From the NCBI RefSeq assembly GCF_020055675.1, contig NZ_JAIPUS010000007.1:1-64000 (forward strand): 64,000 bases of DNA. Direction: 5' to 3'. The position numbers and the translations under genes were made by a program. The DNA comes from Marivita sp. (lineage in GTDB: Bacteria; Pseudomonadota; Alphaproteobacteria; Rhodobacterales; Rhodobacteraceae). The notes below the pieces were generated by a model that saw only the letters and a list, made by a program, of their open reading frames with translations, searched no databases and was not told the DNA's origin. Below, piece by piece: positions 11,704-22,436 of the stretch. How positions within the stretch are numbered: position 1 is the stretch's first letter; every line of letters begins with the position of its first letter.

Positions 11704-12483
11704 TCACACGTGCCGCTCAACCATCATTTTCTTGATCTCCGCAATCGCCTTGGCCGGGTTAAGCCCCTTGGGACAGGTCTTGGCGCAGTTCATGATCGTG
11801 TGGCACCGATAAAGCTTGAACGGATCCTCCAGCTCATCGAGCCGCTCTCCGGTCGCCTCGTCCCGGCTGTCGATGATCCAGCGATACGCATGCAACAGCG
11901 CCGCCGGTCCAAGATACCGATCCCCGTTCCACCAATACGATGGGCAGGCCGTGGAGCAGCAGGCACACATCACGCATTCATACAGCCCGTCCAGCTTCTT
12001 GCGATCCCCGATCGACTGCTTCCATTCCTTGGCCGGCCGGTTCGTCTTGGTTTCCAGCCACGGCATGATCGACGCGTGCTGGGCATAGAAGTGGGTCAGG
12101 TCCGGGATCAAATCCTTCACCACCGGCATGTGCGGCAGCGGGTAGATTTTCACGTCGCCGTCGACCTCATCAAGACCATAAATGCAGGCCAGCGTGTTGA
12201 TCCCGTCGATATTCATCGCGCAGGACCCACAAATACCCTCGCGGCAGGACCGCCGGAACGTGAGCGTCGGATCAATCTCGTTCTTGATCTTGACCAGCGC
12301 GTCGAGGATCATCGGCCCGCATGTATCGAGGTCCACGTAATACGTGTCCACACGGGGGTTTTCGCCGTCATCCGGGTTCCAGCGATAGATGCTGAACTTG
12401 CGGACATTGGTGGCCCCGTCCGGCTTGGGCCAGGTTTTGCCCGTGCGGATCGTCGAATTCTTGGGGAGCGTCAGTTGAACCAT
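11704..12483 (-). CDS. sdhB: Succinate dehydrogenase iron-sulfur subunit
   Basis: SdhB carries electrons from the flavoprotein subunit to ubiquinone in complex II. The 259-residue protein has the plant-type ferredoxin cluster site ([16 protein letters not shown], then LAC) for 2Fe-2S, and the ferredoxin-like sites [16 protein letters not shown] and [17 protein letters not shown] for 4Fe-4S and 3Fe-4S. It is the last gene of sdhC-sdhD-sdhA-lipoprotein-sdhB and lies on the cytoplasmic face of the inner membrane. A perfect palindrome follows its stop. All cluster ligands expected for an active enzyme appear to be present. Confidence 0.98.
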   Translation of the reverse strand: MVQLTLPKNSTIRTGKTWPKPDGATNVRKFSIYRWNPDDGENPRVDTYYVDLDTCGPMILDALVKIKNEIDPTLTFRRSCREGICGSCAMNIDGINTLACIYGLDEVDGDVKIYPLPHMPVVKDLIPDLTHFYAQHASIMPWLETKTNRPAKEWKQSIGDRKKLDGLYECVMCACCSTACPSYWWNGDRYLGPAALLHAYRWIIDSRDEATGERLDELEDPFKLYRCHTIMNCAKTCPKGLNPAKAIAEIKKMMVERHV

Positions 12484-12493
12484 GTCTCTCTCC

Positions 12494-12808
12494 TTAGCGA
12501 AGCAATGCCGGCAGCCCCTCGGCCGCCAGGCAACTCAATGTCTCGGGTGTCGAGACGATATCCGTGACGATTTGCGCCGTGCTTTCCGTCGGGCCTCCCA
12601 CGCTGTCGAGCGCCAGCGCCCGGATCTGCACCGCGCTGGCGGTGTCGATCACACAGTCCAGCGCCGGTTCCAGCGGCACGCCGGGAAACCGCTCGACCAA
12701 AACCGGCGTCACGGCCGACCGGGCGGCGTCGCGCGCGATCCTGTCCTGCTGCTGCACCGAACAGCCCGTGACAGCCAAAGCCGTGACGAGGAAAAGCGCA
12801 AGGCGCAT
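12494..12808 (-). CDS. Small predicted lipoprotein inside the sdh operon
   Basis: A 104-residue protein with a short signal peptide ending in a lipobox ([16 protein letters not shown]), so it is probably lipid-modified and periplasm-facing. The mature part has two further cysteines (DCVID, LSCLA) that could form a disulfide. I do not recognise a domain. Its ATG overlaps the sdhA stop by one base (TGATG), and sdhB follows 10 bp after its stop, so it is co-expressed with complex II. A role in complex II assembly or stability is only an inference from position. Confidence 0.75.
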   Translation of the reverse strand: MRLALFLVTALAVTGCSVQQQDRIARDAARSAVTPVLVERFPGVPLEPALDCVIDTASAVQIRALALDSVGGPTESTAQIVTDIVSTPETLSCLAAEGLPALLR

Positions 12809-14613
12809 CAGAACGTCCGTTCCTTCGGCGCGATTTTCGTGACCGCGATGCCGCCTTCCTTTTCAGTGGTCAGAGGATCGGTCAGAACCGGACGGTAGCT
12901 GAGTTGGGTCTCGGCCCCGTCAACCCGCGCGATGGTGTGGACACGCCAGTTCGTGTCGTCCCGTTCGCCATGGTCCTCATGCGCGTGCGCGCCGCGGCTT
13001 TCCTTGCGGGCCTCGGCGCCGGCGATGGTGGCCAGGGCGTTCGGCATCAGGTTCGTCAGCTCCAGCGTCTCCATCAGGTCCGAGTTCCAGACCAGGCTCC
13101 GGTCGGTGACATGCAAATCATCGAGCTTGGCTGCAATGGCGCCCATTTTTTCCAGACCGTCCTTCATCGTCTTGGCGGTCCGGAACACGGCGGCATCGGC
13201 CTGCATCGTCTTCTGCATCTCAAGCCGGAGTTCGGCTGTCGGCACAGTCCCCTTAGCGTTGCGCAAACTGTCGAACCGGTCGAACGCCTTGTCCACCGAG
13301 GCTGTGTTTGTCTCGGGGATGGCGCTTTCAGGATCGACAACCTTTCCGGCCCGGATCGCGGCAGCCCGGCCGAACACGACAAGATCGATCAACGAATTCG
13401 AGCCCAGGCGGTTCGCCCCGTGAACGGATGCACACCCCGCCTCGCCCACCGCCATGAGGCCCGGAACGACAGCATTCTGATCGTCCTTCGACGGGTTGAG
13501 CACCTCACCCCAGTAGTTGGTCGGGATGCCGCCCATGTTGTAGTGGACCGTTGGCAGAACCGGGATCGGTTCCTTGGTCACGTCGACACCGGCGAAAATC
13601 TTGGCGGATTCGGAAATTCCCGGCAAACGTTCGGCCAAAGCCTCTTTCGGCAGGTGCGACAGGTTCAGGTGGATGTGGTCGCTTTCCGCGCCCACGCCGC
13701 GACCCTCGCGGATCTCCAGGGTCATGGAGCGGGACACGTAGTCCCGTGGCGCGAGGTCCTTGTAGTTGGGCGCATAGCGCTCCATGAACCGTTCGCCTTC
13801 GGAGTTGGTGAGATACCCGCCTTCGCCGCGCGCTCCTTCGGTGATCAGGCAGCCGGATCCGTAGATCCCGGTCGGGTGGAACTGTACGAACTCCATGTCC
13901 TGAAGCGGCAGGCCAGCCCGCGCCACCATGCCGCCGCCGTCACCGGTGCAGGTATGCGCCGAGGTCGCGCTGAAATAGGCGCGGCCGTAGCCACCCGTGG
14001 CCAACACGACCATCTTGGCGTTGAAGACATGCATTGTGCCATCATCGAGCTTCCAGCAGACAACGCCGGTGCAGCGTCCATCGTCCGACATGAGTAGATC
14101 GATGGCGAAATATTCGATATAGAACTCGGCGTTGTTCTTGAGCGATTGACCATAAAGCGTGTGCAGAATCGCGTGGCCGGTCCGGTCTGCGGCGGCACAG
14201 GTTCGCTGGACGGGTGGTCCGTCTCCGAATTCGGTGGTGTGGCCACCGAACGGGCGCTGATAGATCTTGCCTTCCTCGGTGCGCGAAAACGGCACGCCGT
14301 AATGTTCAAGCTCGTAAACCGCCTTGGGGGCTTCGCGGGCGAGGTATTCCATCGCATCCGTGTCACCGAGCCAGTCAGACCCCTTGACGGTGTCGTACAT
14401 ATGCCACTGCCAATGGTCCGGGCCCATGTTCGACAACGACGCGGCAATTCCGCCCTGCGCGGCCACGGTGTGCGACCGGGTCGGGAACACCTTGGTCACG
14501 CACGCCGTGCGCAAGCCCTGTTCGGCCATCCCGAGCGTGGCACGCAAGCCTGCGCCGCCCGCGCCGACGACCACGACGTCATATTCATGCGTCTCGTATT
14601 CGTATGCAGTCAT
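12808..14613 (-). CDS. sdhA: Succinate dehydrogenase flavoprotein subunit
   Basis: SdhA oxidises succinate to fumarate at a covalently bound FAD. The 601-residue length is standard. The dinucleotide-binding motif [13 protein letters not shown] lies near the N-terminus, and His48 in [13 protein letters not shown] is the predicted FAD attachment site. Catalytic-region motifs include [32 protein letters not shown] and [15 protein letters not shown]. It follows sdhD by 21 bp and touches the lipoprotein gene by one base. A SdhE-type flavinylation factor is not encoded in the window. Confidence 0.98.
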   Translation of the reverse strand: MTAYEYETHEYDVVVVGAGGAGLRATLGMAEQGLRTACVTKVFPTRSHTVAAQGGIAASLSNMGPDHWQWHMYDTVKGSDWLGDTDAMEYLAREAPKAVYELEHYGVPFSRTEEGKIYQRPFGGHTTEFGDGPPVQRTCAAADRTGHAILHTLYGQSLKNNAEFYIEYFAIDLLMSDDGRCTGVVCWKLDDGTMHVFNAKMVVLATGGYGRAYFSATSAHTCTGDGGGMVARAGLPLQDMEFVQFHPTGIYGSGCLITEGARGEGGYLTNSEGERFMERYAPNYKDLAPRDYVSRSMTLEIREGRGVGAESDHIHLNLSHLPKEALAERLPGISESAKIFAGVDVTKEPIPVLPTVHYNMGGIPTNYWGEVLNPSKDDQNAVVPGLMAVGEAGCASVHGANRLGSNSLIDLVVFGRAAAIRAGKVVDPESAIPETNTASVDKAFDRFDSLRNAKGTVPTAELRLEMQKTMQADAAVFRTAKTMKDGLEKMGAIAAKLDDLHVTDRSLVWNSDLMETLELTNLMPNALATIAGAEARKESRGAHAHEDHGERDDTNWRVHTIARVDGAETQLSYRPVLTDPLTTEKEGGIAVTKIAPKERTF

Positions 14614-14634
14614 AGTCTGTTTTGCTCCGATGTC

Positions 14635-15006
14635 TCAAAGGGCCATTTTAGCGATTGCAAAAACGCCAACGGCGGCCGCGCCGTAGCTAATGCAGGTCAT
14701 GCCGAGGATCAGGAGTTTCTCCCACACGCCATGAACATAGTCTTCGACCAGCGTCTGGAAACCGTCATTGAAGTGCTTGAAGCCGACGATCAGGGTCAAG
14801 GCGGCGACGATCGCCGGGAAGGGGCGCGCATAATAGGCCTGCACCTCTTCGAAGGACGACCCCAGAATTCCGCCAAAGGTGAACACGAAGAACGGGATCA
14901 GGATCAAAAGCGCGACGGACGATTTTTTCATCGCCCAGAAATGCTCCGTCCCGGATTTTGCTGCGCCCCAGCCGATGGCGCGTTTGCGGTCTGTCAGAAA
15001 TGCCAT
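14635..15006 (-). CDS. sdhD: Succinate dehydrogenase membrane anchor subunit
   Basis: A 123-residue integral membrane protein with three hydrophobic segments (starting SVALLILIPFFVFTFG). It begins MAFLTDRKRAIGWGAAKSGT; the RAxGWGAAKSGxEHFW start is common in alphaproteobacterial SdhD. The histidine in GFKHFNDG is a candidate haem b or quinone-site residue. With SdhC it anchors SdhAB and forms the ubiquinone site. It lies 10 bp after sdhC and 21 bp before sdhA. Confidence 0.95.
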   Translation of the reverse strand: MAFLTDRKRAIGWGAAKSGTEHFWAMKKSSVALLILIPFFVFTFGGILGSSFEEVQAYYARPFPAIVAALTLIVGFKHFNDGFQTLVEDYVHGVWEKLLILGMTCISYGAAAVGVFAIAKMAL

Positions 15007-15016
15007 GTGTCGCGCC

Positions 15017-15403
15017 TCACCAAAGGATGATTACAGAAAGAACCGTCAGGACCCCAGAGCCGATAACCACGATCCAGCCAAGCATTTCGGCCCGGTCGAT
15101 TTCCAGCATCTTCGCGTTGTCCCAGATCAGGTGCCGCACACCGGCGAGGGTATGGTACCACAGCGCCCAGAGTGACAGGAACATCACGATGTCCCCGAAC
15201 CAGCTTGTCACGAACCCGTCCGCGACGGCAAAATACCCCGGCCCTGTCGACGCTGCGAGCAACCACCAGACAATCAACACGGACGCGACGATCAGGGCGT
15301 TGCCGGTGATCCGCGTCAAGATCGACGTCACGGAGGTAAGCTGGGGGCGGTAAATTTGCAGGTGTGGTGACAGGGGCCGCTTGCCCCGATTGACGTCAGC
15401 CAT
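15017..15403 (-). CDS. sdhC: Succinate dehydrogenase cytochrome b556 subunit
   Basis: A 128-residue membrane protein with three hydrophobic segments. It starts MADVNRGKRPLSPHLQIYRP, the family signature RPLSPHLxIYxxxxxxxxSIxHRxTG (here with SILTRITG). HTLAGVRHLIWDNAK contains the conserved haem-ligand histidine region. It is the first sdh gene; upstream, 278 bp separate it from mch. That gap contains twin TGTGATCACA-type boxes, so the sdh genes very likely have their own controlled promoter in addition to any read-through from mch. Confidence 0.96.
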   Translation of the reverse strand: MADVNRGKRPLSPHLQIYRPQLTSVTSILTRITGNALIVASVLIVWWLLAASTGPGYFAVADGFVTSWFGDIVMFLSLWALWYHTLAGVRHLIWDNAKMLEIDRAEMLGWIVVIGSGVLTVLSVIILW

Positions 15404-15520
15404 GATCCGAGTCCTTTCCAGTTCCTAAGCACTGTTCTATTATTTTTATACGACGTGTCACGCCGACCATCCACCGCGGGGCGCGGTTTTTTGGCGCAAT
15501 TGGACAGATTCAGGGGATTT

Positions 15521-15551
15521 TGTGATCACACGCCGGAAATCAGTGATCACA
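15521..15551 (-). promoter_or_regulatory. Twin GTGATCAC operators upstream of sdhC
   Basis: TGTGATCACA at 15521-15530 and AGTGATCACA at 15542-15551 are centred 21 bp apart, two helical turns. The same arrangement stands in front of sucC at 21017-21047. Downstream toward sdhC, an AT-rich TATAAAAATAAT on the minus strand near 15435 could supply the -10 region. A GntR-type regulator fits the short dyad; AkgR, reported in Rhodobacter as a GntR-family activator of TCA genes, is a candidate, but I cannot confirm its motif. Confidence 0.72.
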
Positions 15552-15681
15552 AAACCCCGGCCTTTCCAAAAATAGATGAAATCTCTCGGGTTTTTCTGAT
15601 TTCAGTTCAATATCTCCTGGAGCTGTATCCGTGCGATCACGTCTCGAAAGCCGGGACAGGCCGCGCAGACGCATGCCTGCC

Positions 15682-16713
15682 TCACACCGGCATCAGCGCC
15701 CAGTAATCGAGGTCGAGCAACACATGCGGGAGATATTTTCCCGTCTCGTCCTTGAGATCGAAGGACACGGGCTCCGACGTCGCAACCAACCGCAGGCGGA
15801 GCGCCCCGACCCCCGGCGCCCCGGTTTCGGCCTTGTCCAACACCTCTGACCAAGCGCGCACTGTTGTTCCACTGAAACACGGATTGGCATGTGCCCCGCC
15901 GTTCAGGCCGGCGATCATCTGCGCGTTGGCAAGCCCATTGAAGGACAGCGCACGCGCCATGCTGATCACATGTCCTCCGTAAACAAGACGAGCCCCATCA
16001 GATCGAAACGTGGAATCGAAATGCACCTTGGCGGTGTTCTGCCAGAGCCGCGTCGCCATCATGTGCTCGGCCTCTTCGATGGTTACACCATCCACATGGT
16101 TGATCTTTTCGCCGATCAGGTAGTCGCCGAACCGGTGCTGCTCTCCTGCGAGGTCAAAATCATAGTTGGTAAAATCGAGTCCCTTGGGGATCACGAGCTC
16201 CTCTGCGGGAACCGCAGTTTGCAAATCGGGCACCACGGTGTCCGGTGCGGCCGCATCTGGGTCGCGTTTGCGGACCATGACCCAACGGACATATTCCATG
16301 ACCAATTCGTCATGCTGATTGCGCCCGCGAGTGCGGACCCAGACCACTCCCGTCTTGCCGTTCGAGTTCTGCTTGACCCCGATCACCTCGGACTCTGACC
16401 GCAACGTATCGCCAGGCCAGACCGGGGTGATCCAGCGCCCCTCGGCATACCCCAGGTTGGCCACCGCGTTCAGCGACACGTCCGGCACGGTTTTGCCAAA
16501 GACCACGTGAAACGCGATCATGTCGTCCAGAGGGCTGAACGGCAGGCCGCAGGCCTGCGCAAACTGGTCCGAGGAATAGAGCGCATGGCGCGCCGGGTAG
16601 AGGGAATGATACAGCGCACGCTCTCCGGCCTTCACCGTCCGCGGCACCGCGTGGCGGATCACCTGCCCTACTGCGTAATCCTCGAAAAAGCGGCCTGCGT
16701 TGGTCTTGGTCAT
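15682..16713 (-). CDS. mch: Mesaconyl-CoA hydratase (MaoC-type, ethylmalonyl-CoA pathway)
   Basis: A 343-residue double hot-dog (MaoC-like) dehydratase. The N-terminal half contains HALYSSDQFAQACGLPFSPLDD, and the C-terminal half has EKINHVDGVTIEEAEHMM and FRSDGARLVYGGHVISMA, the hydratase-2-like region. Its length and motifs match mesaconyl-C1-CoA hydratase, which converts mesaconyl-CoA to beta-methylmalyl-CoA in the ethylmalonyl-CoA pathway of acetate assimilation. The gene lies in a same-strand cluster with mcl2 and directly before sdhCDAB, the order I recall from Rhodobacter sphaeroides. The family also has hydratases of other 2-enoyl-CoAs, but the neighbour mcl2 strongly favours this role. 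Confidence 0.9.
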   Translation of the reverse strand: MTKTNAGRFFEDYAVGQVIRHAVPRTVKAGERALYHSLYPARHALYSSDQFAQACGLPFSPLDDMIAFHVVFGKTVPDVSLNAVANLGYAEGRWITPVWPGDTLRSESEVIGVKQNSNGKTGVVWVRTRGRNQHDELVMEYVRWVMVRKRDPDAAAPDTVVPDLQTAVPAEELVIPKGLDFTNYDFDLAGEQHRFGDYLIGEKINHVDGVTIEEAEHMMATRLWQNTAKVHFDSTFRSDGARLVYGGHVISMARALSFNGLANAQMIAGLNGGAHANPCFSGTTVRAWSEVLDKAETGAPGVGALRLRLVATSEPVSFDLKDETGKYLPHVLLDLDYWALMPV

Positions 16714-16750
16714 GCGTCACCTCGTGGACCGGGCACCTGCCCGGCGTTTT

Positions 16751-16954
16751 CTATTGCTGCCCCAGCTTCATCTCCGGGCTATAGGGGGTATCGACCTCCT
16801 TCGTCACCGCCTGTCCGCAGCGCATCACGCCATTGGCAGCGTCGTAGGCATAGGTGGGATCGCCATAAAGCGCCCACCCGTTGCCCAGCGCCTCGGACAC
16901 CTTGTGACAAAAGGCAGATGTGTCGTCTTCGGTTAAAAAGCGATAGATTTTCAT
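16751..16954 (-). CDS. DUF1737 family small protein
   Basis: A 67-residue protein beginning MKIYRFLTEDDTSAFCHKVS, typical of DUF1737. These proteins are short, predicted cytoplasmic, and have a conserved pattern of a histidine or lysine after the first strand and a GWxLYGxP turn (here GWALYGDPTYAY). No function is known. It starts three bases after the nnrU stop and ends 37 bp before mch, so it is part of the mcl2-nnrU-DUF1737-mch unit. Two cysteines are present (FCHK, MRCGQ), too far apart to suggest a metal site. Confidence 0.8.
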   Translation of the reverse strand: MKIYRFLTEDDTSAFCHKVSEALGNGWALYGDPTYAYDAANGVMRCGQAVTKEVDTPYSPEMKLGQQ

Positions 16955-16957
16955 GAC

Positions 16958-17509
16958 TTACCTCGGAAACGGCCAAACGCCGAGCCATGCGTGAATCGCG
17001 GCGATCACCCCGAACGCGACAAGCGTGATCACGACGAGAAGCACATCCTTCTTTGCCGCGCCCGGCTCCGGGCGGTCCCAGACAGGTTCGGCGCGATTGA
17101 TCAGAATGACCTCGATCACAGCCCAGGCCAACAAGCCGCCGAACAGGATGATGGAGGCGACATCACCATTGACCAGCAGGTGGGCCACCGCCCAGATTTT
17201 AACGGCGGTCAGTTGCGGGTGCCGCATCTTGCCGCGCAGGCGTCCGGTGGTGGCGCTCATGCCGAAGACGAAAATGGCGATCAGCATCAGCAGATTGTTC
17301 ACGTGCACAAGGAATGCCGGCGGATACCAGACGGGGATGAACTCCGCCCCGCGATAGCCCCAGATCATCAGGCCGAGACTGATCAAAAGCACGACAGTGA
17401 CCATGGTCTTGCCGCGGTCGCCCAACGCAGCGCGCTGCTCTGGCATGACGCGTTTGAAAATATGGGCCCCAACCCACAACAGAAGACCGAGAACTAGAAG
17501 ACCCATCAT
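16958..17509 (-). CDS. NnrU family membrane protein
   Basis: A 183-residue integral membrane protein with five or six hydrophobic segments. It starts MMGLLVLGLLLWVGAHIFKR, and the motif RHPQLTAVKIWAVAHLLVNGD is the NnrU core, shared with isoprenylcysteine methyltransferase-like folds. The family was named for a gene near nitric oxide reductase in Rhodobacter and is related to 15-cis-zeta-carotene isomerase, a haem protein. No denitrification genes are present here. It overlaps neither neighbour but is separated from mcl2 and DUF1737 by only three bases each, so it is co-transcribed with carbon-assimilation genes. Function unknown. Confidence 0.85.
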   Translation of the reverse strand: MMGLLVLGLLLWVGAHIFKRVMPEQRAALGDRGKTMVTVVLLISLGLMIWGYRGAEFIPVWYPPAFLVHVNNLLMLIAIFVFGMSATTGRLRGKMRHPQLTAVKIWAVAHLLVNGDVASIILFGGLLAWAVIEVILINRAEPVWDRPEPGAAKKDVLLVVITLVAFGVIAAIHAWLGVWPFPR

Positions 17510-17512
17510 GGC

Positions 17513-18370
17513 TTACCCCGCTTGGATGGTTTCGATTGCCTCTGCTTTTGCCAGTATTTCACGGGCCGTGGCAACGTGAAGATTTTCAACGATCTTGCCA
17601 TCGACGACGGCAACGCCCTGTCCGCCTGCTTCCGCCGCCTCGAAGGCCGCGATCTGGCGGCGGGCCAGATCAATCTCATCCGGCGTCGGCGCAAAGGCGG
17701 TGTTGGCGATATCCACCTGCGCCGGGTGGATCAGCGTCTTGCCGTCAAAACCCATGTCGCGGCCCTGTGTGCATTCCCTGGCCAGTCCGTCATCATCCTT
17801 GAACGCATTATAAACGCCATCGACGATCACCAGACCTTCGGCCTTGGCGGCAAGCAAACAGATCGAAAGCGATGTGAGCATCGGAAGCCGGTCGGCGCGG
17901 AACCTTGTCTGCAAGTCCTTGGCAAGGTCATTGGTGCCCATCACCATGCCCGCCAGCTTTGGATGCGCGGCAATCTCGGCCGCGTTCAGCATCCCGCGCG
18001 GCGTTTCCATCATCGCCCAGATCGGCAAGTCGCCCGTTATCGCGGCCAGCGCATCAAGTTGCGCGGCGCATTCCACCTTGGGCAGCAGCACCGCATCACA
18101 CGCCATACCCGCGACCGCCTTTGCGTCATCGCGGCCCCAGTCTGTGTCCAGGCCATTGATCCGCACGATCCGCACCCGTGCGCCATAACCGCCCTGGGCC
18201 AATGCGTCTTGCAAGGTGGCCCGTGCAGCCGGCTTTTCCTCGACCGTAACCGCATCCTCCAGATCGAAGATGATGGCATCCACCGGAAGGCTCCGCGCCT
18301 TGTCCAGGGCGCGATCCCTTGATCCGGGAATGTAGAGAACCGAACGATATGGGCGGCTGCGCATGTCCAT
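17513..18370 (-). CDS. mcl2: (3S)-malyl-CoA thioesterase (citrate lyase beta-like family)
   Basis: A 285-residue TIM-barrel protein of the CitE/malyl-CoA lyase family. It begins RPYRSVLYIPGSRDRALDKA and has IIFDLEDAVTVEEK (metal-binding glutamate/aspartate) and WAMMETPRGMLNA. At about 285 residues it fits Mcl2, the malyl-CoA thioesterase, better than the longer Mcl1 lyase. Mcl2 hydrolyses (S)-malyl-CoA to malate in the last step of the ethylmalonyl-CoA pathway. AAGGAG precedes the ATG at 18370. The neighbouring mch acts earlier in the same pathway, and the malate formed can be oxidised by the mdh product encoded nearby. Lyase activity cannot be excluded from sequence alone. Confidence 0.87.
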   Translation of the reverse strand: MDMRSRPYRSVLYIPGSRDRALDKARSLPVDAIIFDLEDAVTVEEKPAARATLQDALAQGGYGARVRIVRINGLDTDWGRDDAKAVAGMACDAVLLPKVECAAQLDALAAITGDLPIWAMMETPRGMLNAAEIAAHPKLAGMVMGTNDLAKDLQTRFRADRLPMLTSLSICLLAAKAEGLVIVDGVYNAFKDDDGLARECTQGRDMGFDGKTLIHPAQVDIANTAFAPTPDEIDLARRQIAAFEAAEAGGQGVAVVDGKIVENLHVATAREILAKAEAIETIQAG

Positions 18371-18512
18371 GGCAATCTCCTTGGCATCTGGACGAAAGAT
18401 TATTGCGCCGAAGAGCTACATTTTCGTGTAAAAATTGCAATAGGAGATTTGCCGCATCGCAGCAAGTGCAGTGACATCCCGGTACTGCGGGCGCGGCGTT
18501 AACCAAATGTAA

Positions 18513-20756
<2,244 letters not shown>

Positions 20757-20779
20757 CCATCTTTGGAAGATCAATGGAA

Positions 20780-20811
20780 AGCGCCCCGCGACACGTCGTC
20801 GGGCGCTTTTT
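20780..20811 (+). terminator. Intrinsic terminator after mdh
   Basis: Arms AGCGCCC (20780-20786) and GGGCGCT (20801-20807) with a 14-base partly paired loop, followed by a run of T. This is a textbook rho-independent terminator 24 bp after the mdh stop. It separates mdh from the suc operon. Confidence 0.88.
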
Positions 20812-21159
20812 CTGTCAATGGCCCGATGGCCACGTTTCGTCTTATTCCGGCAGTGCATGAACGTCCGGTGGTGTGGGTGGATATCTTTCTGTACTTTCAC
20901 GCGCGAGGACCCGTTCTGGGGTGCGCTGCCCCCATCGCTACCAAATTTCCGGAAATTTTACAGATTCGTATACCTCCGCCCTGCAAGACAAGGCGCCACG
21001 CGGGACCGGCATATTTTGTGATCACACGATTTTTCTGTGTGATCACAAATGTCGCTTTTTTCGCCCTATTGCCGCTCCGCGTCAAAAAAACCGTTAAAGT
21101 GAGGCGGTATACACTCTTATATCGGCAAAAATCGCAGCAACAAACGGGACAGTTGATCG
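20812..21159 (+). other. Gene-free region carrying the sucC promoter and operators
   Basis: About 350 bp between the mdh terminator and sucC. The first 200 bp show no convincing gene. The last 140 bp hold the twin operators (21017-21047), an A-run, and TATACA at 21108-21113 as a possible -10 element without a clear -35 element. That would suit an activator-dependent promoter. Confidence 0.55.
21017..21047 (+). promoter_or_regulatory. Twin TGTGATCACA operators upstream of sucC
   Basis: Two perfect 10-bp palindromes, TGTGATCACA at 21017-21026 and 21038-21047, are centred exactly 21 bp apart. The outer flanks match those of the sdhC pair (TTTTGTGATCACACG on the left; GTGATCACAAA on the right). 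The sites lie about 113 bp before the sucC ATG and about 60 bp before a candidate -10, the usual place for an activator. One regulator probably controls both TCA operons. Confidence 0.78.
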
Positions 21160-22353
21160 ATGAACATTCACGAGTACCAGGCAAAAGCCCTGCTACGCAG
21201 CTACGGAGCCCCGGTGTCGGATGGCCGCGTGGTTCTGAAGGCCGAAGAGGCCAAGACCAAGGCAAGCGAAATGGACGGCCCGCTCTGGGTGGTGAAGGCG
21301 CAAATTCACGCTGGCGGCCGCGGCAAGGGCACGTTCAAAGAAGGCAGCGCCGGCGAAGCGGGTGGTGTGCGTCTCACCAAATCGGTCGAGGAAGCCGCAG
21401 AGGAAGCCAAGAAGATGCTTGGTCGCACGCTTGTCACCAAACAGACAGGTGACGCGGGCAAGCAGGTCAACCGCATCTACATCGAGGACGGATCGGGCAT
21501 CGAGACCGAGATGTATCTCGCGCTGCTCGTGGATCGCCAGACCTCACGCGTGTCGTTTGTCGCCTCCACCGAGGGTGGCATGGATATCGAGGAGGTCGCG
21601 GAAAACACACCCGACAAGATCCTGAGCTTTTCGGTCGATCCCGCCACCGGCTACCAGCCTTTCCACGGCCGCCGTATCGCCTTCAACCTTGGCCTGACCG
21701 GCAAGCAGATCAAACAATGCGTCGCGCTGATGGGCACGCTTTACAAGATGTTTGTCGAAAAAGACATGGAGATGCTCGAGATCAACCCGCTGATCGTCAC
21801 CGATGCGGGTGATCTGAAATGTCTGGATGCCAAGATGGGCTTCGATGGCAACGCGGTCTACCGCCACCCCGACATCGCCGAGCTGCGCGATACAACGGAA
21901 GAAGACCCCAAAGAGCTGGAAGCGTCCAAGTACGACCTCAACTACATTGCCCTGGACGGCGAAATCGGCTGCATGGTGAACGGCGCGGGGCTTGCCATGG
22001 CCACCATGGACATCATCAAGCTGTACGGCGCCGAGCCTGCCAACTTCCTTGACGTTGGCGGTGGTGCAACCAAGGAAAAGGTGACCGAGGCGTTCAAGAT
22101 CATCACATCGGATCCGCAGGTCCAGGGCATCCTGGTCAACATCTTCGGCGGTATCATGCGCTGCGACGTGATCGCGGAAGGCGTTGTCGCGGCCGTGAAA
22201 GAGGTGGGTCTCAAGGTTCCACTGGTTGTGCGCCTGGAAGGGACGAACGTCGAAGAGGGCAAGAAGATCATCAACTCCTCCGATGTTGACGTGATCGCCG
22301 CCGACGATCTCAAGGACGGCGCGCAAAAGATCGTGAAAGCGGTCAAGGGCTAA
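21160..22353 (+). CDS. sucC: Succinate-CoA ligase (ADP-forming) beta subunit
   Basis: With SucD, interconverts succinyl-CoA and succinate with formation of ATP or GTP. The 397-residue protein begins [20 protein letters not shown] and has the ATP-grasp region [19 protein letters not shown]. The C-terminal part has [18 protein letters not shown] and [17 protein letters not shown], the subunit's CoA-ligase-like domain. It is the first gene of sucC-sucD-DUF805-sucA-sucB-MAPEG-lpd and is preceded by twin operators. A perfect 9-bp hairpin (22360-22379) sits in the gap to sucD. Confidence 0.98.
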   Translation: MNIHEYQAKALLRSYGAPVSDGRVVLKAEEAKTKASEMDGPLWVVKAQIHAGGRGKGTFKEGSAGEAGGVRLTKSVEEAAEEAKKMLGRTLVTKQTGDAGKQVNRIYIEDGSGIETEMYLALLVDRQTSRVSFVASTEGGMDIEEVAENTPDKILSFSVDPATGYQPFHGRRIAFNLGLTGKQIKQCVALMGTLYKMFVEKDMEMLEINPLIVTDAGDLKCLDAKMGFDGNAVYRHPDIAELRDTTEEDPKELEASKYDLNYIALDGEIGCMVNGAGLAMATMDIIKLYGAEPANFLDVGGGATKEKVTEAFKIITSDPQVQGILVNIFGGIMRCDVIAEGVVAAVKEVGLKVPLVVRLEGTNVEEGKKIINSSDVDVIAADDLKDGAQKIVKAVKG

Positions 22354-22359
22354 GCGTAG

Positions 22360-22379
22360 GGTGCGTGTTGACACGCACC
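22360..22379 (+). repeat. Perfect hairpin in the sucC-sucD gap
   Basis: GGTGCGTGT (22360-22368), a two-base loop, then ACACGCACC. There is no T-run, so it does not look like a terminator. A related core (TGCGTGA/TCACGCA) recurs at 28425-28440 after sucB. Likely roles are mRNA processing or stability inside the operon. Confidence 0.6.
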
Positions 22380-22436
22380 TTTGTGACGGAATTTCAGGTG
22401 CGTAACATTGCGCATCCCACATTAGGAGAACGCCAC

